This document shows positions 26,253 through 46,837 of a stretch of 64,000 bases of DNA, one piece after another. The notes under the pieces are model-generated. The model saw only the letters and a list, made by a program, of their open reading frames with translations. It was not told the DNA's origin and ran no database searches. Every line of letters begins with the position of its first letter. The first letter of the stretch is position 1. Where the stretch lies: contig CM072876.1 of assembly GCA_036937835.1 (NCBI GenBank), positions 982,501 through 1,046,500 on the forward strand, written 5' to 3'. The DNA is from Pampus argenteus (Eukaryota > Chordata > Actinopteri > Scombriformes > Stromateidae). Position numbers and translations under genes: made by a program.

Positions 26253-26975
26253 ATTCAGCTGAACATTTAAGTGACCTATGAATCTCTCTGTAACGTTTAA
26301 AAGCATTACTGATCGCTGTCATATATTTACGTATTTTCGTTCACATGTAAAATGATTGTAACACTTTCTATACTTATTTGTATGGGACAGAAATCCTACA
26401 TGCAACACACACATCTGTATCATGTTATTGTAACCTGAAAATAAACTACAATAATAATTACGTGTGTGTGTGTGTATATATATAGAAATGTGTATGCAAG
26501 AAAGTACTACCAGCAGTAAAGTAAAGTACCTGGGAAAGTTTCACTGCATTCAACTCAAAATTTATTCAACACGAGACACTAAATATTAAGTTTAAACCAA
26601 AAGTACAAAAGTGCTCATGAGTTTATGAACAAAAGGTCTCTAAAGCTCAAAATGAACAACGATATATTGACAAGTTTCCAATAAATGTGATTTAAAATGA
26701 ATAAAACAAAAATGTTTTTAAAAATGTTTTTTTTTTACATAAATCATAAAATGAATAAAACTTTCATCAAAACATTAACATGTACACGAATGTAAACAAC
26801 CTGAATGAGAAAAACATTTAAATCTTAATTAGAGAAAAATATTTAGAAAAAATATTTGAACTGTTTACTAACTCGGATTGTAAATTTAAGGGGGAAAAAA
26901 ACAAGACAGTTGTGTTACTACAGTGGTTCTGCAGGTGCACGTTTAACGTTTACTCATTAATTAACTTTTACAGTA
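26253..26975 (-). other. tdrd15 3'UTR with candidate poly(A) signal, and spacer
   Basis: AT-rich sequence without coding signal. Read on the minus strand it contains AATAAA at 26,566-26,561, about 410 bases after the proposed tdrd15 stop. A (GT)n/(TA)n tract lies near 26,463-26,484. Confidence 0.5.
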
Positions 26976-29900
26976 TTAATCTGAAGATGGTGCATGTGAA
27001 GTCCGTCCTTCCAGGAAACTGGCTGCCTTCACATCAGGAAACCTGTTACAGAATTGATGTTTTAGATTAATACATTTCTGGAAACTTCCAGGTTATTCAA
27101 ATTAATTAAAATCAACTTTAACGATACATATGTACATACGAGTAATATTTAAATATTTATGGGTCACTATAATTAAATCCTCCAATCAATACTAACTCAT
27201 GTTAGTTTATAAAATAGTGAGAAGGTCACTTACTGGACTAACTGTTGTATTGTTGCTCCTTTTTTTATGCTTCCACCTCAGACACATTAAATGCTTTTAT
27301 CTAAAACCTTATAATATATCAGCTTGTTAATATCTGATATCCAGTTTTACTGGGTTTAACAGGAATACAATGTGCATGTGGAACCATTCTTTCTTTCTTA
27401 CAATTACTAGACCTGGACACATCTTCATCAGCAACATCCAAGCCTTCATCTTCTGGGCCACACTCTTCCTCGCTGTCAGGGGGAGGGGCTTTACAGGGGC
27501 TCTGCTTCTGGAACCTGAATGCATCAGACATGAAGTAAAGTTTCATGCAGATTATTTACCTTCAAAATGTTTGAATCTGAGAATCTGGAAATTTCCTTCT
27601 TGAAGAAATGACTTAATCGATTATCAACATTATTACCAACTAAGTGATTAATCGTTGCAGCTCTACTTGTCTCATAATAAGTGTGGTATAATAGAATATA
27701 GATTTTTAATTAACGGTGAAACATGAAAACATACATAACTGAGGATACCAAATAAAATGAGCATTAAAGATCAGACTATAGATTGATGGAAGCATACCTC
27801 AGTGCTAGCATCATGTCTATATAATTTGCATGTCCGGCATCCACCAGCTCTTTGGCAACATGGACGCCATCTGCCAGAATGTCCACCTTCCAGTGTGTGT
27901 TTGATTCAAACTCTCTAAAGAAGATTTGAAGGTTCCCCTCGTACAAACACTGCTGAAAGAAGAGTGCTGCCTCATCTGTCCACTGTCCGTCCAATCCAAC
28001 TGGTTCGACCCCTCTCAGGATGCACGGGTACGTTACTTTAGGGAGTTTCATCAGCTCGTCTGGAAGCCTTTTCAGCTTAGAGATATCGTTCACACATTCA
28101 CAATGGCCGTAATCTGTCAGGTTTAACACTATCGTGGTGTCAGCATGTACAATTTCAGCCCTGCACCACTTGTTCTTGGTGACTGATTTCAACATGCAGC
28201 AGGTGCCGGGGATGAGGTGGGCTTCAGGAAGAGGAGACATCTGTGCCGGGAGGTCGTCCAACATGATGGACACTTGGTTCATTACCAGAAGCAAGTCTTC
28301 CAGAACAACACAAAAGTCAAAGGGAGTAGCCACCGCAGCAGCAATACCAGAATATGCTTTGCCTATATGGATAGGAGCAAAGCAAAGGAGCTGATGAGGG
28401 CTTGTGTCCAGGATAAGTTCTTCTTCTGCTGCCTCATTGTGAGTTTCTGCTGGAGATGTCGCTTCATATTCCTGCAGCGAGGCTTTGATTTGATGAATGA
28501 GGAACGGTCCATGCATGACTATTTCAACCAACCAAAGGTTATCGACTTCTGAATAACACACAAACACCAGCTTGACTTCTTTGTCAATCATTGATTTGAG
28601 AGTTTCACACCACAGTTTGTGAGCATGCTCTCCCTCACTGAACTCAAGGCAGTTCATCTTGCACAACACGGCCAGGTTTGGGATTTTGGTCACGTCGCTG
28701 CACTGTCGTCGGATGGAGCCACTTGGAATTTCTTCTGTTAATCCATGATCCACCAGGAGGACCTGGCATGTGCCCTGACCTACATGTTGAACAACAGCTC
28801 TCTTCCACTGGTTGTCCTTGTGTACCTGAACTAAGCACCCGAGGCCTTGTTTGATATCCTCGTCAGCCACCACATCACACTTGTGTAGGTTTTCAGCAAT
28901 GCGGCTTTCCAATGCAGCAAGCAGGCCGCTGGTCTTATTAAGCCTTACATAAAAGTCACCATTACTCAAGACGGACAGAACAGCAGTGTTCTCTGTGTCT
29001 TTAGCTTGAATACTGGAAGTTGTGACTGCATCTACACAATCATTATTCACTTTCACAGAGTTTTTTTTTTGAATCATTCTGGTTGGTGTGCTGCTATTGC
29101 ACTGGTCAATGGTCATAGGTTCAGATTCAGTTTCATCCTCTCCAACGTTGAGGGATGTCTGTTCAGAGCATCTCACTTTCTTCTCTATTTCAGATGAACT
29201 TTCACAAGCCCCTTCTTCCCTTTTGGTTGCAGTGATGATTTCAACAGCTGCTCCAGGTGACACTGGAAGAACTTCAACCGTGACTTCCCAATGAGTTTCG
29301 TATTGATGGACAAAGTCAACCATAAGAGACTTCTCCATTACAGCATTAACGAAAGAAGCATCATTTTCGTAAGTACTCGTGTCCAACAGGGAGCATGATA
29401 TGCTGAATCTTGGCTGAGAGAGACACTCCTTTGGTATTGAGTAGATCTTCTCCTTACCAATGACTGCTGAGTTTCCGTAGTCCACAAACTCAACTTTGAA
29501 ACAGCTCCCATCATGGTCCGTCACAACTGAACGATACAGAGCACCGTCCTCCTCATACTCAGCCAGAACAAGGTCACCGATTCTCAAAAATGGGGGAGTC
29601 TTCAAATAATCTCTGGAGACACCCGAGTTGATATCTTCACCCATTTTCAAGATGGCATCTTCATCCTCTGACAGCTGAAGGAAAAATCTGTTGATCGAGT
29701 TGATGTGGGAGACAAAACACTTCGCCCTGAAGCCCACGCTCACTTTCATTTTAGGCAAACACGAGAGCTGAGGAACCTCTGTTTCCTCGTTGTGTTGAGG
29801 CTGTTGTGTCTTTGTATCAGTGTTTGTATCATGGAGCGCCATTTGGTGTTTCACGTTTGCATTCTTGTTGCGCGTTTTCACACACGTACTTGTGTTTTCT

Positions 29901-32900
29901 TTCTTTTTGTAGGGTGAACTCCCAACACGAGCGCCGCTGTGGGCAGATGTGGGAGAATATGAAGAGGTCTCTTTCGGTTGACTCTTGGACTTGATCACAG
30001 TCTTCACGCTTCTTGTGTGGTGGGCTTTACATTTTGTGTTTGTGCTGCTCGTGTTAAAACTCACAACCTTCTTTGGTTTGTGAGTAAGACTCAGAATAAG
30101 CTCCTTTACCTTCTCATTGATGTTAACATCTCCATCAAACAGCTCAACATCGAATGAACCATCGTTGCTCTTTCCAACTATGACAGCTCTCACTTGCTTG
30201 TTGAGTATGGCTCCATCGAGCCATTCCTTAACGTCTGCATAAAGCTCTTCGTTGGACACTGAAGCAAGGTTAAATCTCAACGCTTGCATGGGAGTGTACA
30301 ATAAATGAGCAGAGTCTCTGGGAATAAACATGACGTGGGTTTTCTCAGATATGTTTGTGTTTCCATAATCCACGAAGAACACATTGAGATGCGAAGGTGA
30401 CTGAACAGGATAGACCAAGCCCCTGTACCATATCCCATCCAAGTATTTTGCCAGGCACATCTTCCTTACAACATCTCTTTTACTGGCTTGCTTCATTTTC
30501 TCGACCTCTTCAGAGATTTTCTTTCCAAGCTCTTCAATGATTTCAGAGTTTCTCTCAAGGTGGCAATAGATCTCCCACTGGCTGCTAACATGAGTAATGA
30601 AGACTTGCACTGTGCTTTTAAGGTCTACGTCAAATGAAGAGTAGACAAACGACTCGGGAAACACTGTTGACAGTTGTTTTGTTAAGACTGTTGCTTCTCT
30701 TGCCAGGCCCTGTTCCACAAGCACTTCTGTAATGCTCTGCTGAGTTTGGGTGTTGTAGAGCACCACAGCATTATACAGCTCTTCGTTTTTCACATTCAAC
30801 TGAGAGACAACTTTACATCTTAGCCGACCAGTGTTGTCATTGGAAAATGCTTTCAGAGCGTTGCACGCCTCTAGACTCCAATCCCCACAGCTCTTGGTTT
30901 CAACAGGTTCAATCAGGTTGTAAAGGCTGCACCTGAAAGCTTGTCTTTCCAGAACAACATAGTCATGCATTATGGTCTGAAGATTGTGGTCCTTTAATTG
31001 AATGGTAAAGCCATAGTCAACCAATATCACTCTGGCATGGCCTTTCTGTCTTTCTGTGATGAAGGCCCTGTACCATTTTCCATCCTGGGGTGACTTGGCA
31101 ACGCAACATGAATCCCCAGACTGGAGGGGGACCGTGTGAGTCTTGTAATACTGCTGAATTTTACTCATCAGTTCTTTCAAAGCTGGAACCTTATCTAGAG
31201 GCTGGCACCAGAAATCTGATGGAGACTTGATGTAGGAGCAACACACAGCAAACTCACAACCAGGCTTGATGCTTAAAGCTTTGAAGCTAATAGGGACTTT
31301 GGCCTTCTCAATTTCTTTTTTGCCTGTGTTCACTTCCTGCTCACAATTCTCCCATTCTGTATTCCCACTGATGTCTAATGTCACACACTGCCGTGGGCAT
31401 TTCGTTTTTTCTGTCACCTCTTTATTTTGCACCATAGGTTCTGTACGAACGTTGTTCCAGTATTCAGCTTGTTTTGAAGAGATCAGAAAGTTAGCGATAC
31501 TCTGACTGTTGTCACTTCCCATCTCATAGAGATCAACAACAAATTTGTTTTTTCTCATCTGGACAACACGGACTACCAGGGCTTTGTTTGACACAGCTCG
31601 CCTGAAAAAGTCAGAGGCGGTGCTGGTCCAGACTTCATCCAAAGGTATAACATTAACAAGAGTACAACAGAGAGCAAACGCTGATTTTCTGCGAAATGTC
31701 TCGGGTATTGTCTTGATCAGCATATGTGGCACTTTCTCAATGTTCCCAAAATCAATAAAAAGAACTTCAGCTCCATGCTCAAGAGTGTCAGTCACTACAC
31801 CCCTGTAGAAATGCATGTCTTGCTCATACACTGCACAGCACAGTGATCCAAGATCAGGGTTCACCAGTGTGTCGTCATCCAGCTTTGCTTGACTGAAGTG
31901 ATCTGCCATTTGTGTCATCATTTCTTTAAACTCGTCATTGCGTTTCTGTGTTCTCATCCAGAAGTGGTTAGGATTCTGGACATGCTCGACATAGCCCACA
32001 AACACTGAGCCTTCCTGCACCTCCTCTTCTTCCAGGGTTTTACCAAACACTTCACCGATGATTGTCTCATAGGATGAATAGCCACCCTGAGCTGACAAAT
32101 CTTCTGTCTCAAAAACTGGCTCCATCTTCCCTCTGGGAAGCTCCGGGTTGGGCTCCGGTTCCTTCACACTGACTACTTTGATAGCGTACAGATGCTTCTC
32201 TTCCTCAAAATGACTGATCTCCACATCCAATACTCCTCCAAGCAAGCCTGCCTTGAGGAAACTCAACTGCTGAACTTTGACTGCATCATCCTGAACATTC
32301 AGAGAGGAGAGTGAGCACGGGAACGCCATGATGGGTGTTGAATAGAAATCAGGAGGCAACCTGTGAATGTTCTCAACTTTGACAGATTCAAAGAATCCGT
32401 AATCAATGAACAACACTCGCACTTGAGAGTTCACTGGAAGAAACTGCACAAAGCCTCTGTACCATTTCCCATCTTTGCCTTTAACTGAGCAGAGAAGACC
32501 CAGGTTTTCTGGAGTCTTCTGATGGTGATTGGTTCTATACTCATAAACTGCAGCCAGCTTCTTTGACATTTCCCAAAGATCTGTTTTCACACTAGCCATC
32601 TGGCAGTAAAACAAGCCAGGGTTAACAGCAGCAGTTACTTGCACTGTAGCACGTGTCCCACATCTCAATTTGGGCCCACAAAAAGACAGAATTTGTTCAT
32701 ATCCCTGTAATCCAGATGGTTTGAAACAAAACTGTTGACCCCTTGACTTTTCAATGAGCAAGTCAGGAACTGGATCTATATTTTGTTTGAGTGGCACTTC
32801 TGTGAGCATCTCAACCAAGAGGAGGAAAGTGTCTGTGTCCACATGCCTCCCACAACCATGTCTAACAAGGTCGCTGTTGATGTCAGGGGCTTCCAATAAG

Positions 32901-33337
32901 AGGACTTTGTGAGGCAGGAGGGCTTGGATGTAACCGGTGACGTTCCTTCCAACCAGGGTTGAGAGGTAATCTTCCACTACAGAGGAGGAACAGTCATGAT
33001 GCAGCAGCACATTTGCAAGAAATCCACAAACTATCTTGGGAGGCAGTATGAACAGATCATTCGAACAGGAAGATATGTATGCAATGTCGACACTCAGGAC
33101 ATTCCCGTGATCTATGAGGAACACATCAAACACGTCCTCTCTTCGGTTCTGAACTCTCCCTCTGTACCAGCGGGCTGAAATCAAATCTTCTACGAGGCAA
33201 AACTCTCCGATCTCCACTGTAGCTTTGGTCTTTGGTATGTTTTGTATTTCTCCCTGTAAGATGTTATAGTCAAGATCACATACGGTCAGGTACTGTCCCT
33301 GGAAGTGTATCAGGATATCTTCAGGGTTCCAGTCCAT
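26976..33337 (-). CDS. tdrd15: Tudor domain-containing protein 15
   Basis: Multi-tudor germline protein. Tudor domains bind methylated arginines or similar ligands on PIWI-pathway partners, and the family acts in germ granules. The exon from 33,337 to 27,798 carries eight tudor cores, each a [WFY]YRG/A...DYG/DHG pattern, near residues 60, 295, 510, 755, 980, 1255, 1510 and 1740. The start (DILIHFQGQY..CDLDYNILQGEIQ) and the last repeat (GKAYSGIAAAV..PFDFCVVLEDLL) match what I know of TDRD15 rather than TDRD6. The unspliced frame stops at 27,776. I prefer splicing at CTGAG|GTATGC to 27,514-27,413 and then 27,042-26,976, which keeps frame and gives 1,902 residues, close to the mammalian length of about 1,930, with an acidic tail (DSEEECGPEDEGLDVADED). 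The 27,413 donor (GTCTAG) is weak. ATG 33,337 is the first in-frame ATG after an upstream stop. Family similarity continues seven codons upstream (DLRLTH), so the true start may lie in an unseen upstream exon. Confidence 0.85.
27611..27665. mobile_element. MITE 3'-end fragment (..ATTAATCGTTGCAGCTCTA)
   Basis: The TTAATCGATTATCAA stretch and the terminal GTGATTAATCGTTGCAGCTC are the end of a very common fish non-autonomous DNA-transposon-like repeat. It lies in the proposed first tdrd15 intron, consistent with that segment being non-coding. Confidence 0.6.
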
Positions 33338-34580
33338 GTGAGTTAACCTGAGGTCCACAGGCCAAAGGGCGCATGCTCCAGACCGACCTGATTCCTGAGA
33401 CCTGCAGATGTGCAGAAGTGTCTTATATTATTACCTCGATATTATCGCTAGGTATTATATCTATTATAATCTCTAAGTAGTGTACATTTATCAGGCCAAC
33501 TGTTGTTGCCTTTGAAATATACACAAATAATATAGAATTACACTTATTTTCCATTTAGGCTATTTAGGGTTTTTAAAATAGTTTAAGTATTTTGGTCAGC
33601 TTAGGGCATCATATGATTTTAACACTAAGAGTTGTGAGACCTATTTTACAGGCTGCTGTACAGTATGATGCAAAATGAAGCACAACAACCAAATCATCTT
33701 AGTAAGGACATGCCTATATTATTTACAGTTTTGCCACATTTACTTACTTTTGATGTTCAGAGCCCATCACCGGCAGCATGGCAGCAGCATCAGTGACGAC
33801 GATGTTGGAAACGACTACTCACTATCAGAGAAAAGCACAAACCAGTACTGACGTTAACCTTCAGAGCACACTAAAGCCACATAACCCTGATAACCCTATT
33901 GATATGCTACTCATGGAAACTAGGCACAAAGGCTTTGGCTATAGAGAAAATAATTTTAGTAGGATAAATCTGGTGGTTTTTCTGATTTTAACGTTAGCAT
34001 TATAGCTGTTAGTAGTGCAAATATGCAGTGAAAGTATGGTTGCCATAGTCACCTTATATTTTGAATAATTAGGATACTATGGAGTTACACGTCATCTTAA
34101 TAATGAAAACATAAAATAATGCTTTAAAGCTTTATAACCAAACAGCAGTTTTTGGTACTTTACAGATTTTTAATCCAAATTGTTTTTAGTTAACGTGTCC
34201 ATCCTCAATTCCTTATTATTATTATTATTTTATTTATTTATTTTTGTTGTTGCCAATTTCTCAAAATGGCTGCCAACGTCAGCTGCTAATGTGTAGCCCT
34301 GTATGGATAGCATAGCATAGCATAGCATAAATCCTAGCATACCCACCCTACAGACACCCAGTGGCTTTGACAGGATGAGAAAACAACACTTCATAACTTC
34401 ACTATAAGCCTGTTGTAATGTTATTATTTTTAGAAAGTGTGTTTTTTTTTTAAATAAGAATTGGAATAATAACTCAAGATTATACAGCAGAAACCTCGAT
34501 GTGCGGCTAACTTCCGGTTATACCGTTTTTATTTTACGTTAGTATTTTATTTAGACAGACGTTTCTACTTCATAAACGTG
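33338..34580. promoter_or_regulatory. Upstream region of tdrd15 (head-to-head spacer, proximal part)
   Basis: This segment separates the tdrd15 start on the minus strand from plus-strand signals at 34.6 kb and rfx6 at 36.5 kb. It should contain the tdrd15 promoter and any 5' non-coding exon. The minus strand has an acceptor-like TCTGCAG at about 33,408-33,402. An ETS-like ACTTCCGG lies at 34,511-34,518, and a short (ATAGC)n run at 34,306-34,328. No TATA box stands out near the tdrd15 start. Confidence 0.4.
33778..34005 (+). CDS. Candidate 75-residue ORF with C-terminal hydrophobic segment
   Basis: An ATG in a reasonable Kozak context (GGCAGCATGG) opens 75 codons. The N-terminal part is polar and GC-richer than its surroundings, and the last 13 residues (INLVVFLILTLAL) are hydrophobic, as in a tail-anchored peptide. 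It runs opposite to tdrd15, about 440 bases from that gene's start. I do not recognise the protein, and a random ORF of this length is not rare. It is retained because of the start context and the hydrophobic end. Confidence 0.2.
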   Translation: MAAASVTTMLETTTHYQRKAQTSTDVNLQSTLKPHNPDNPIDMLLMETRHKGFGYRENNFSRINLVVFLILTLAL

Positions 34581-35875
34581 ATGCAGAGTAATTTCACTGA
34601 ACAGCAGAAGATAACTGAGGTGAGTGAGCAGACTTTTTCATGGCGGTTTGACATTCAGATGTTGTAGCTAGCAGCTAGCGGCGTTAGCGACATGCTAACG
34701 TTAGCATGTCGCTAACGCCGCGGCGCGTCCTGTCGGTACACCGGGACTGTTTTGTCGGTACACCGGGTCGGTTTATGTCTCGTTAACCTCAGTGACTGGC
34801 GGCGTCTGTAATTTAACGACATCGTGTTGTTTCGTGACGTGTCCTACCTGCTGCTCCACCTGTAACTTCATGACTCAGCGTGTTTGACCTCATTTCCTGC
34901 TTCTCGAGATAAAGGCGCATGTCGCCGTTTTATTTCGATTTAAGGTAAAAAAACTATTTAACATTTGGTGTCCTTATACAAGTCTTGATGAATGGAGTAT
35001 TATCAATATAGTGCTGAATCAATCAGGCTAGTCAATTAATCAATTAGGGCTGCAGCCAACTTGCCTTTTTAATTAATGATCAATCTGTTTTCACAACCCA
35101 AAGACTTTCTATCACAGCAGACTAAAGAAACCAGAAAATAACTAGTTGATTACCAAAATAGTTGGTGATTAATTTAATAGTGATAACATATTGATTAATT
35201 TAATAGTGATAACATATTGATTAATTGTTGCAGCTCCAATCCTGTTGGGAAATATATATTCATAAGTATGTTTGTCTTTTTGTCTTTTTCATCGAAATGT
35301 TTTAACATGAAAAACGTCTCAAAGTCCTGATGGATGAATTATCATGAAAAGTGGAGATGTAGTAACCTCCTGGAATAATTAGGATAGTCGGGTAATCAAT
35401 TAGTTAATCAAAACATAATTCACAACCATTCGGACCAATCATTATCATTATCATCTAATCATTTTGTTATTTGGTCTGTAAAAGGTCAGAAAATGGTTGA
35501 TCACCGTTTCCTAAATCTAAAACATCTACAAGAAGCCAGAAAGCATTCACATAAAAGTTAAAATAAAAGTTAGTTAGCCTATAGTTTCTGATTAATCTTC
35601 GGTTGATTGATCGTTTTATCGACTACAGCTGCCTATTAGAGAAAACTTTGTCATCTTTGAGTAAAAGTGATGGACATTTATTCACTTTTATCATTTGATC
35701 AAAACAATCATCAGCAGATCAATTACTAATGGAAATAATCATTAGTTGCATGATTAGTTAGGTGGATACACCTGAATTAAAATGTCTGCTTTTATTTTCT
35801 TTATTTAAACAGGAAAAAGTCTCATTGAGTTCAGAATTAAGCCATAAACAGACTCGGACAGCGGCCGCACAATAG
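34581..35875 (+). CDS. Candidate two-exon micro-ORF (33 codons)
   Basis: Exon 1 (34,581-34,619) starts at ATG and ends at a strong donor GAG|GTGAGT. Exon 2 (35,813-35,875) follows an acceptor TTATTTAAACAG in the same phase and ends at TAG. The peptide (MQSNFTEQQKITE, then EKVSLSSELSH..) has no membrane segment. An alternative second exon, 36,265-36,303 (after TTTTCCAG, donor ACA|GTAAGG), is also in phase and lies closer to rfx6. This may therefore be a 5' non-coding leader of rfx6, a divergent lncRNA, or chance. Confidence 0.2.
34678..34721. repeat. Perfect 44-bp palindrome with no spacer
   Basis: The 22-base arms (left arm starts GCGGCGTTAGCGACATGCTA) are exact reverse complements that meet at AACGTT, with no loop. 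The match ends sharply at 34,677/34,722. It is built from GCTAAC/GTTAGC words common in fish DNA and lies 59 bases after the donor at 34,619. Confidence 0.95.
35046..35237. mobile_element. MITE copy 1 (AGGGCTGCAG..GTTGCAGCTCC)
   Basis: It starts AGGGCTGCAGCCAAC and ends GATTAATTGTTGCAGCTCC, imperfect terminal inverted repeats of a common fish non-autonomous DNA element. The interior contains the diagnostic CAGACTAAAGAAACCAGAAA and ACCAAAATAGTTGGTGATTA words. A 26-base block near the 3' end is tandemly duplicated (35,167-35,192 and 35,193-35,218). The superfamily is not assigned. Confidence 0.7.
35381..35635. mobile_element. MITE copy 2 (diverged relative)
   Basis: The words GGTCTGTAAAAGGTCAGAAA, ATGGTTGATCACCGTTTCCT and a terminal TTTTATCGACTACAGCTGCC belong to the same broad repeat group as the copy at 35,046. 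It is more diverged, and the boundaries are approximate. Confidence 0.5.
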
Positions 35876-36440
35876 TTTCCATTCAATATGTATATATCAT
35901 ATATTTCAATACAACCAATATAAGGTAAAAGTAATGCATCAAATGTAAAGACAACTGTTTTTTATGCACATATAAGTTTGTAAAGAGCCGGCTGACTGTG
36001 GGAGGCAGGATGGATGGACAGATGGATGAGGGTTTTTCTGTTAATCATTAATAACCTGGATTAGCCCCAGTCTTCTGTAAATATGATGAATGCATCCACA
36101 GCTTCATTAGCTCTGCCCTCCTGCAGCACTGCTTTATTAGTCTGTGGTTGCTCTCTCAGGTTTATCATCAGTGCAGAGAGTTTTCTACTTTTCTTTAGCT
36201 TCAGATCACTTGGTATAAACACACAAAAAAAATGCTGGACGTGATCTTTTTTATCTTTTCCAGGATTGGTCTGAAGCTCGGCTCAGCTTGACAGTATTTA
36301 CAGTAAGGATTCGTTTGTGTGCAGAGCTGCTTCACGATTTCAGGGACAAATGATCTGCAGTGGATTGTTTTTTCACACCAGGTTGACTTCAGTTTTCTTC
36401 TTTGGTTGATTTAAAAAAAAAAAAAAAAAAAAAAGATCAT

Positions 36441-36448
36441 TGACGTCT
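36441..36448 (+). promoter_or_regulatory. CRE-like motif just upstream of the rfx6 ATG
   Basis: TGACGTCT differs from the cAMP-response element TGACGTCA at the last base. It lies 11 bases before the rfx6 ATG, after a long A-run (36,413-36,434). If transcription starts upstream it would lie within the leader, so its role is uncertain. Confidence 0.2.
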
Positions 36449-36458
36449 TTATGTCACT

Positions 36459-45494
<9,036 letters not shown>

Positions 45495-45854
45495 CAATGA
45501 AAACACAAACCTCTGCTGGAGAATGAGGTGAATGACATGTGACAAGGACACAGTAAAGTCAAACCCTGGACATTCAAACTGTGAGGTCGCGTTAGCTTGG
45601 GAAGCCACCAGGACACTCCCGCTTAAAGCATCAACATAGAGAGAAGACCTTCTGTACGTCTATAATATTTATTTATGAAAAGGGTCCAGATGAACCTATA
45701 CTTTAATATATTTCAGATAGAAAGAGGCAAAAGAAATACATGTATTTGTATACTACTTCTATATTCACGTCTGTATTTTTTAATCACTAATTTTCAAACA
45801 CTGCTTTTGCTCACTACATGATGCCTGAGGGCTTCCACTTCTTCTGTTGTTGTA

Positions 45855-45860
45855 AATAAA
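45855..45860 (+). terminator. rfx6: rfx6 polyadenylation signal
   Basis: AATAAA in TGTAAATAAAGTC, 361 bases after the TGA, giving a short 3'UTR. Confidence 0.75.
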
Positions 45861-45956
45861 GTCTTTTATGTCAGAACGGCTTTTCACTGACTGCACAGCA
45901 AGTGGAAAGACATATACGCTTCAGAGGGTTTTAGTTTTAATTAACACTCAATTCAT

Positions 45957-46025
45957 GCTGAAACAATTAGTTGATTCATCCATTAGTCAACTGATAGACA
46001 ATCAAATAATTTGAAGAATCATTTA
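45957..46025. mobile_element. MITE-end fragment (GCTGAAACAATTAGTTGATT type)
   Basis: GCTGAAACAATTAGTTGATTC followed by TTAGTCAACTGATAGACAAT resembles the terminal part of another fish repeat of the ATTAATCG group. Only a fragment is present. Confidence 0.45.
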
Positions 46026-46837
46026 GTTCAGTTCAGATTGTTATTGATCCACAAGAGGACCGTTCTGCAGCATAAGAACATAAAACGTAGAGCTAAAAGA
46101 GTCTGAAGATAATCAAAGTTACTACAGTTTATCCTGAGAGGGACATGAATGTCATCTATTAGTTGTCAAAATGTTTCAATAGAAATATGTTCATCCTCTG
46201 GGGAGCATGAATGTATTTTACGTACTTTTGACAGCTTTGAAATGCAGGTGATGCTTAAAGGAAAAATCATTTGAACGTATCCACCAAGAATCTTGAATCT
46301 ATGACATCTGTCAGAAATGTACTTTCATGACAACACAACCTATAACACAGTAGTTCAAATATTTCAGACTACAGTTGTAGCATGCTAGCGTACAGAACAA
46401 GATACAATCACATGAAATTTAACTCAGCATTAAATATAGTTTAAATAGAAATAGATGTAAATATGTATATGATTAGAGGGAAAACAACAGAAGCCAATCC
46501 CAGCTGCAGCTCCAGCGTACAGGTGCAGCAACGATGACAAACCTACAGTTGCATGTCTCATTCATTCACTAACTCTGTAATACTGGAGACACTGAGCAGA
46601 GCAAAACAGGGAACAGTTGGTGTTCTTGCTTTTGTCTGCAGCACATTGACTCACAGTTAATAATAGACACCAATAGAACTCTTATCTGCTCCGATTCAAA
46701 GACCTGGTGTCAAACAGCAGAACACATGACTTTTTAATGGCTGAACTCGTAGATTACAGGACGGAAACACAATTGAAGACTGTGGATCAAAGCTGGGAGC
46801 TTTTTTATTTGCAATTATTTGGTTTCTCTGCGGCACA

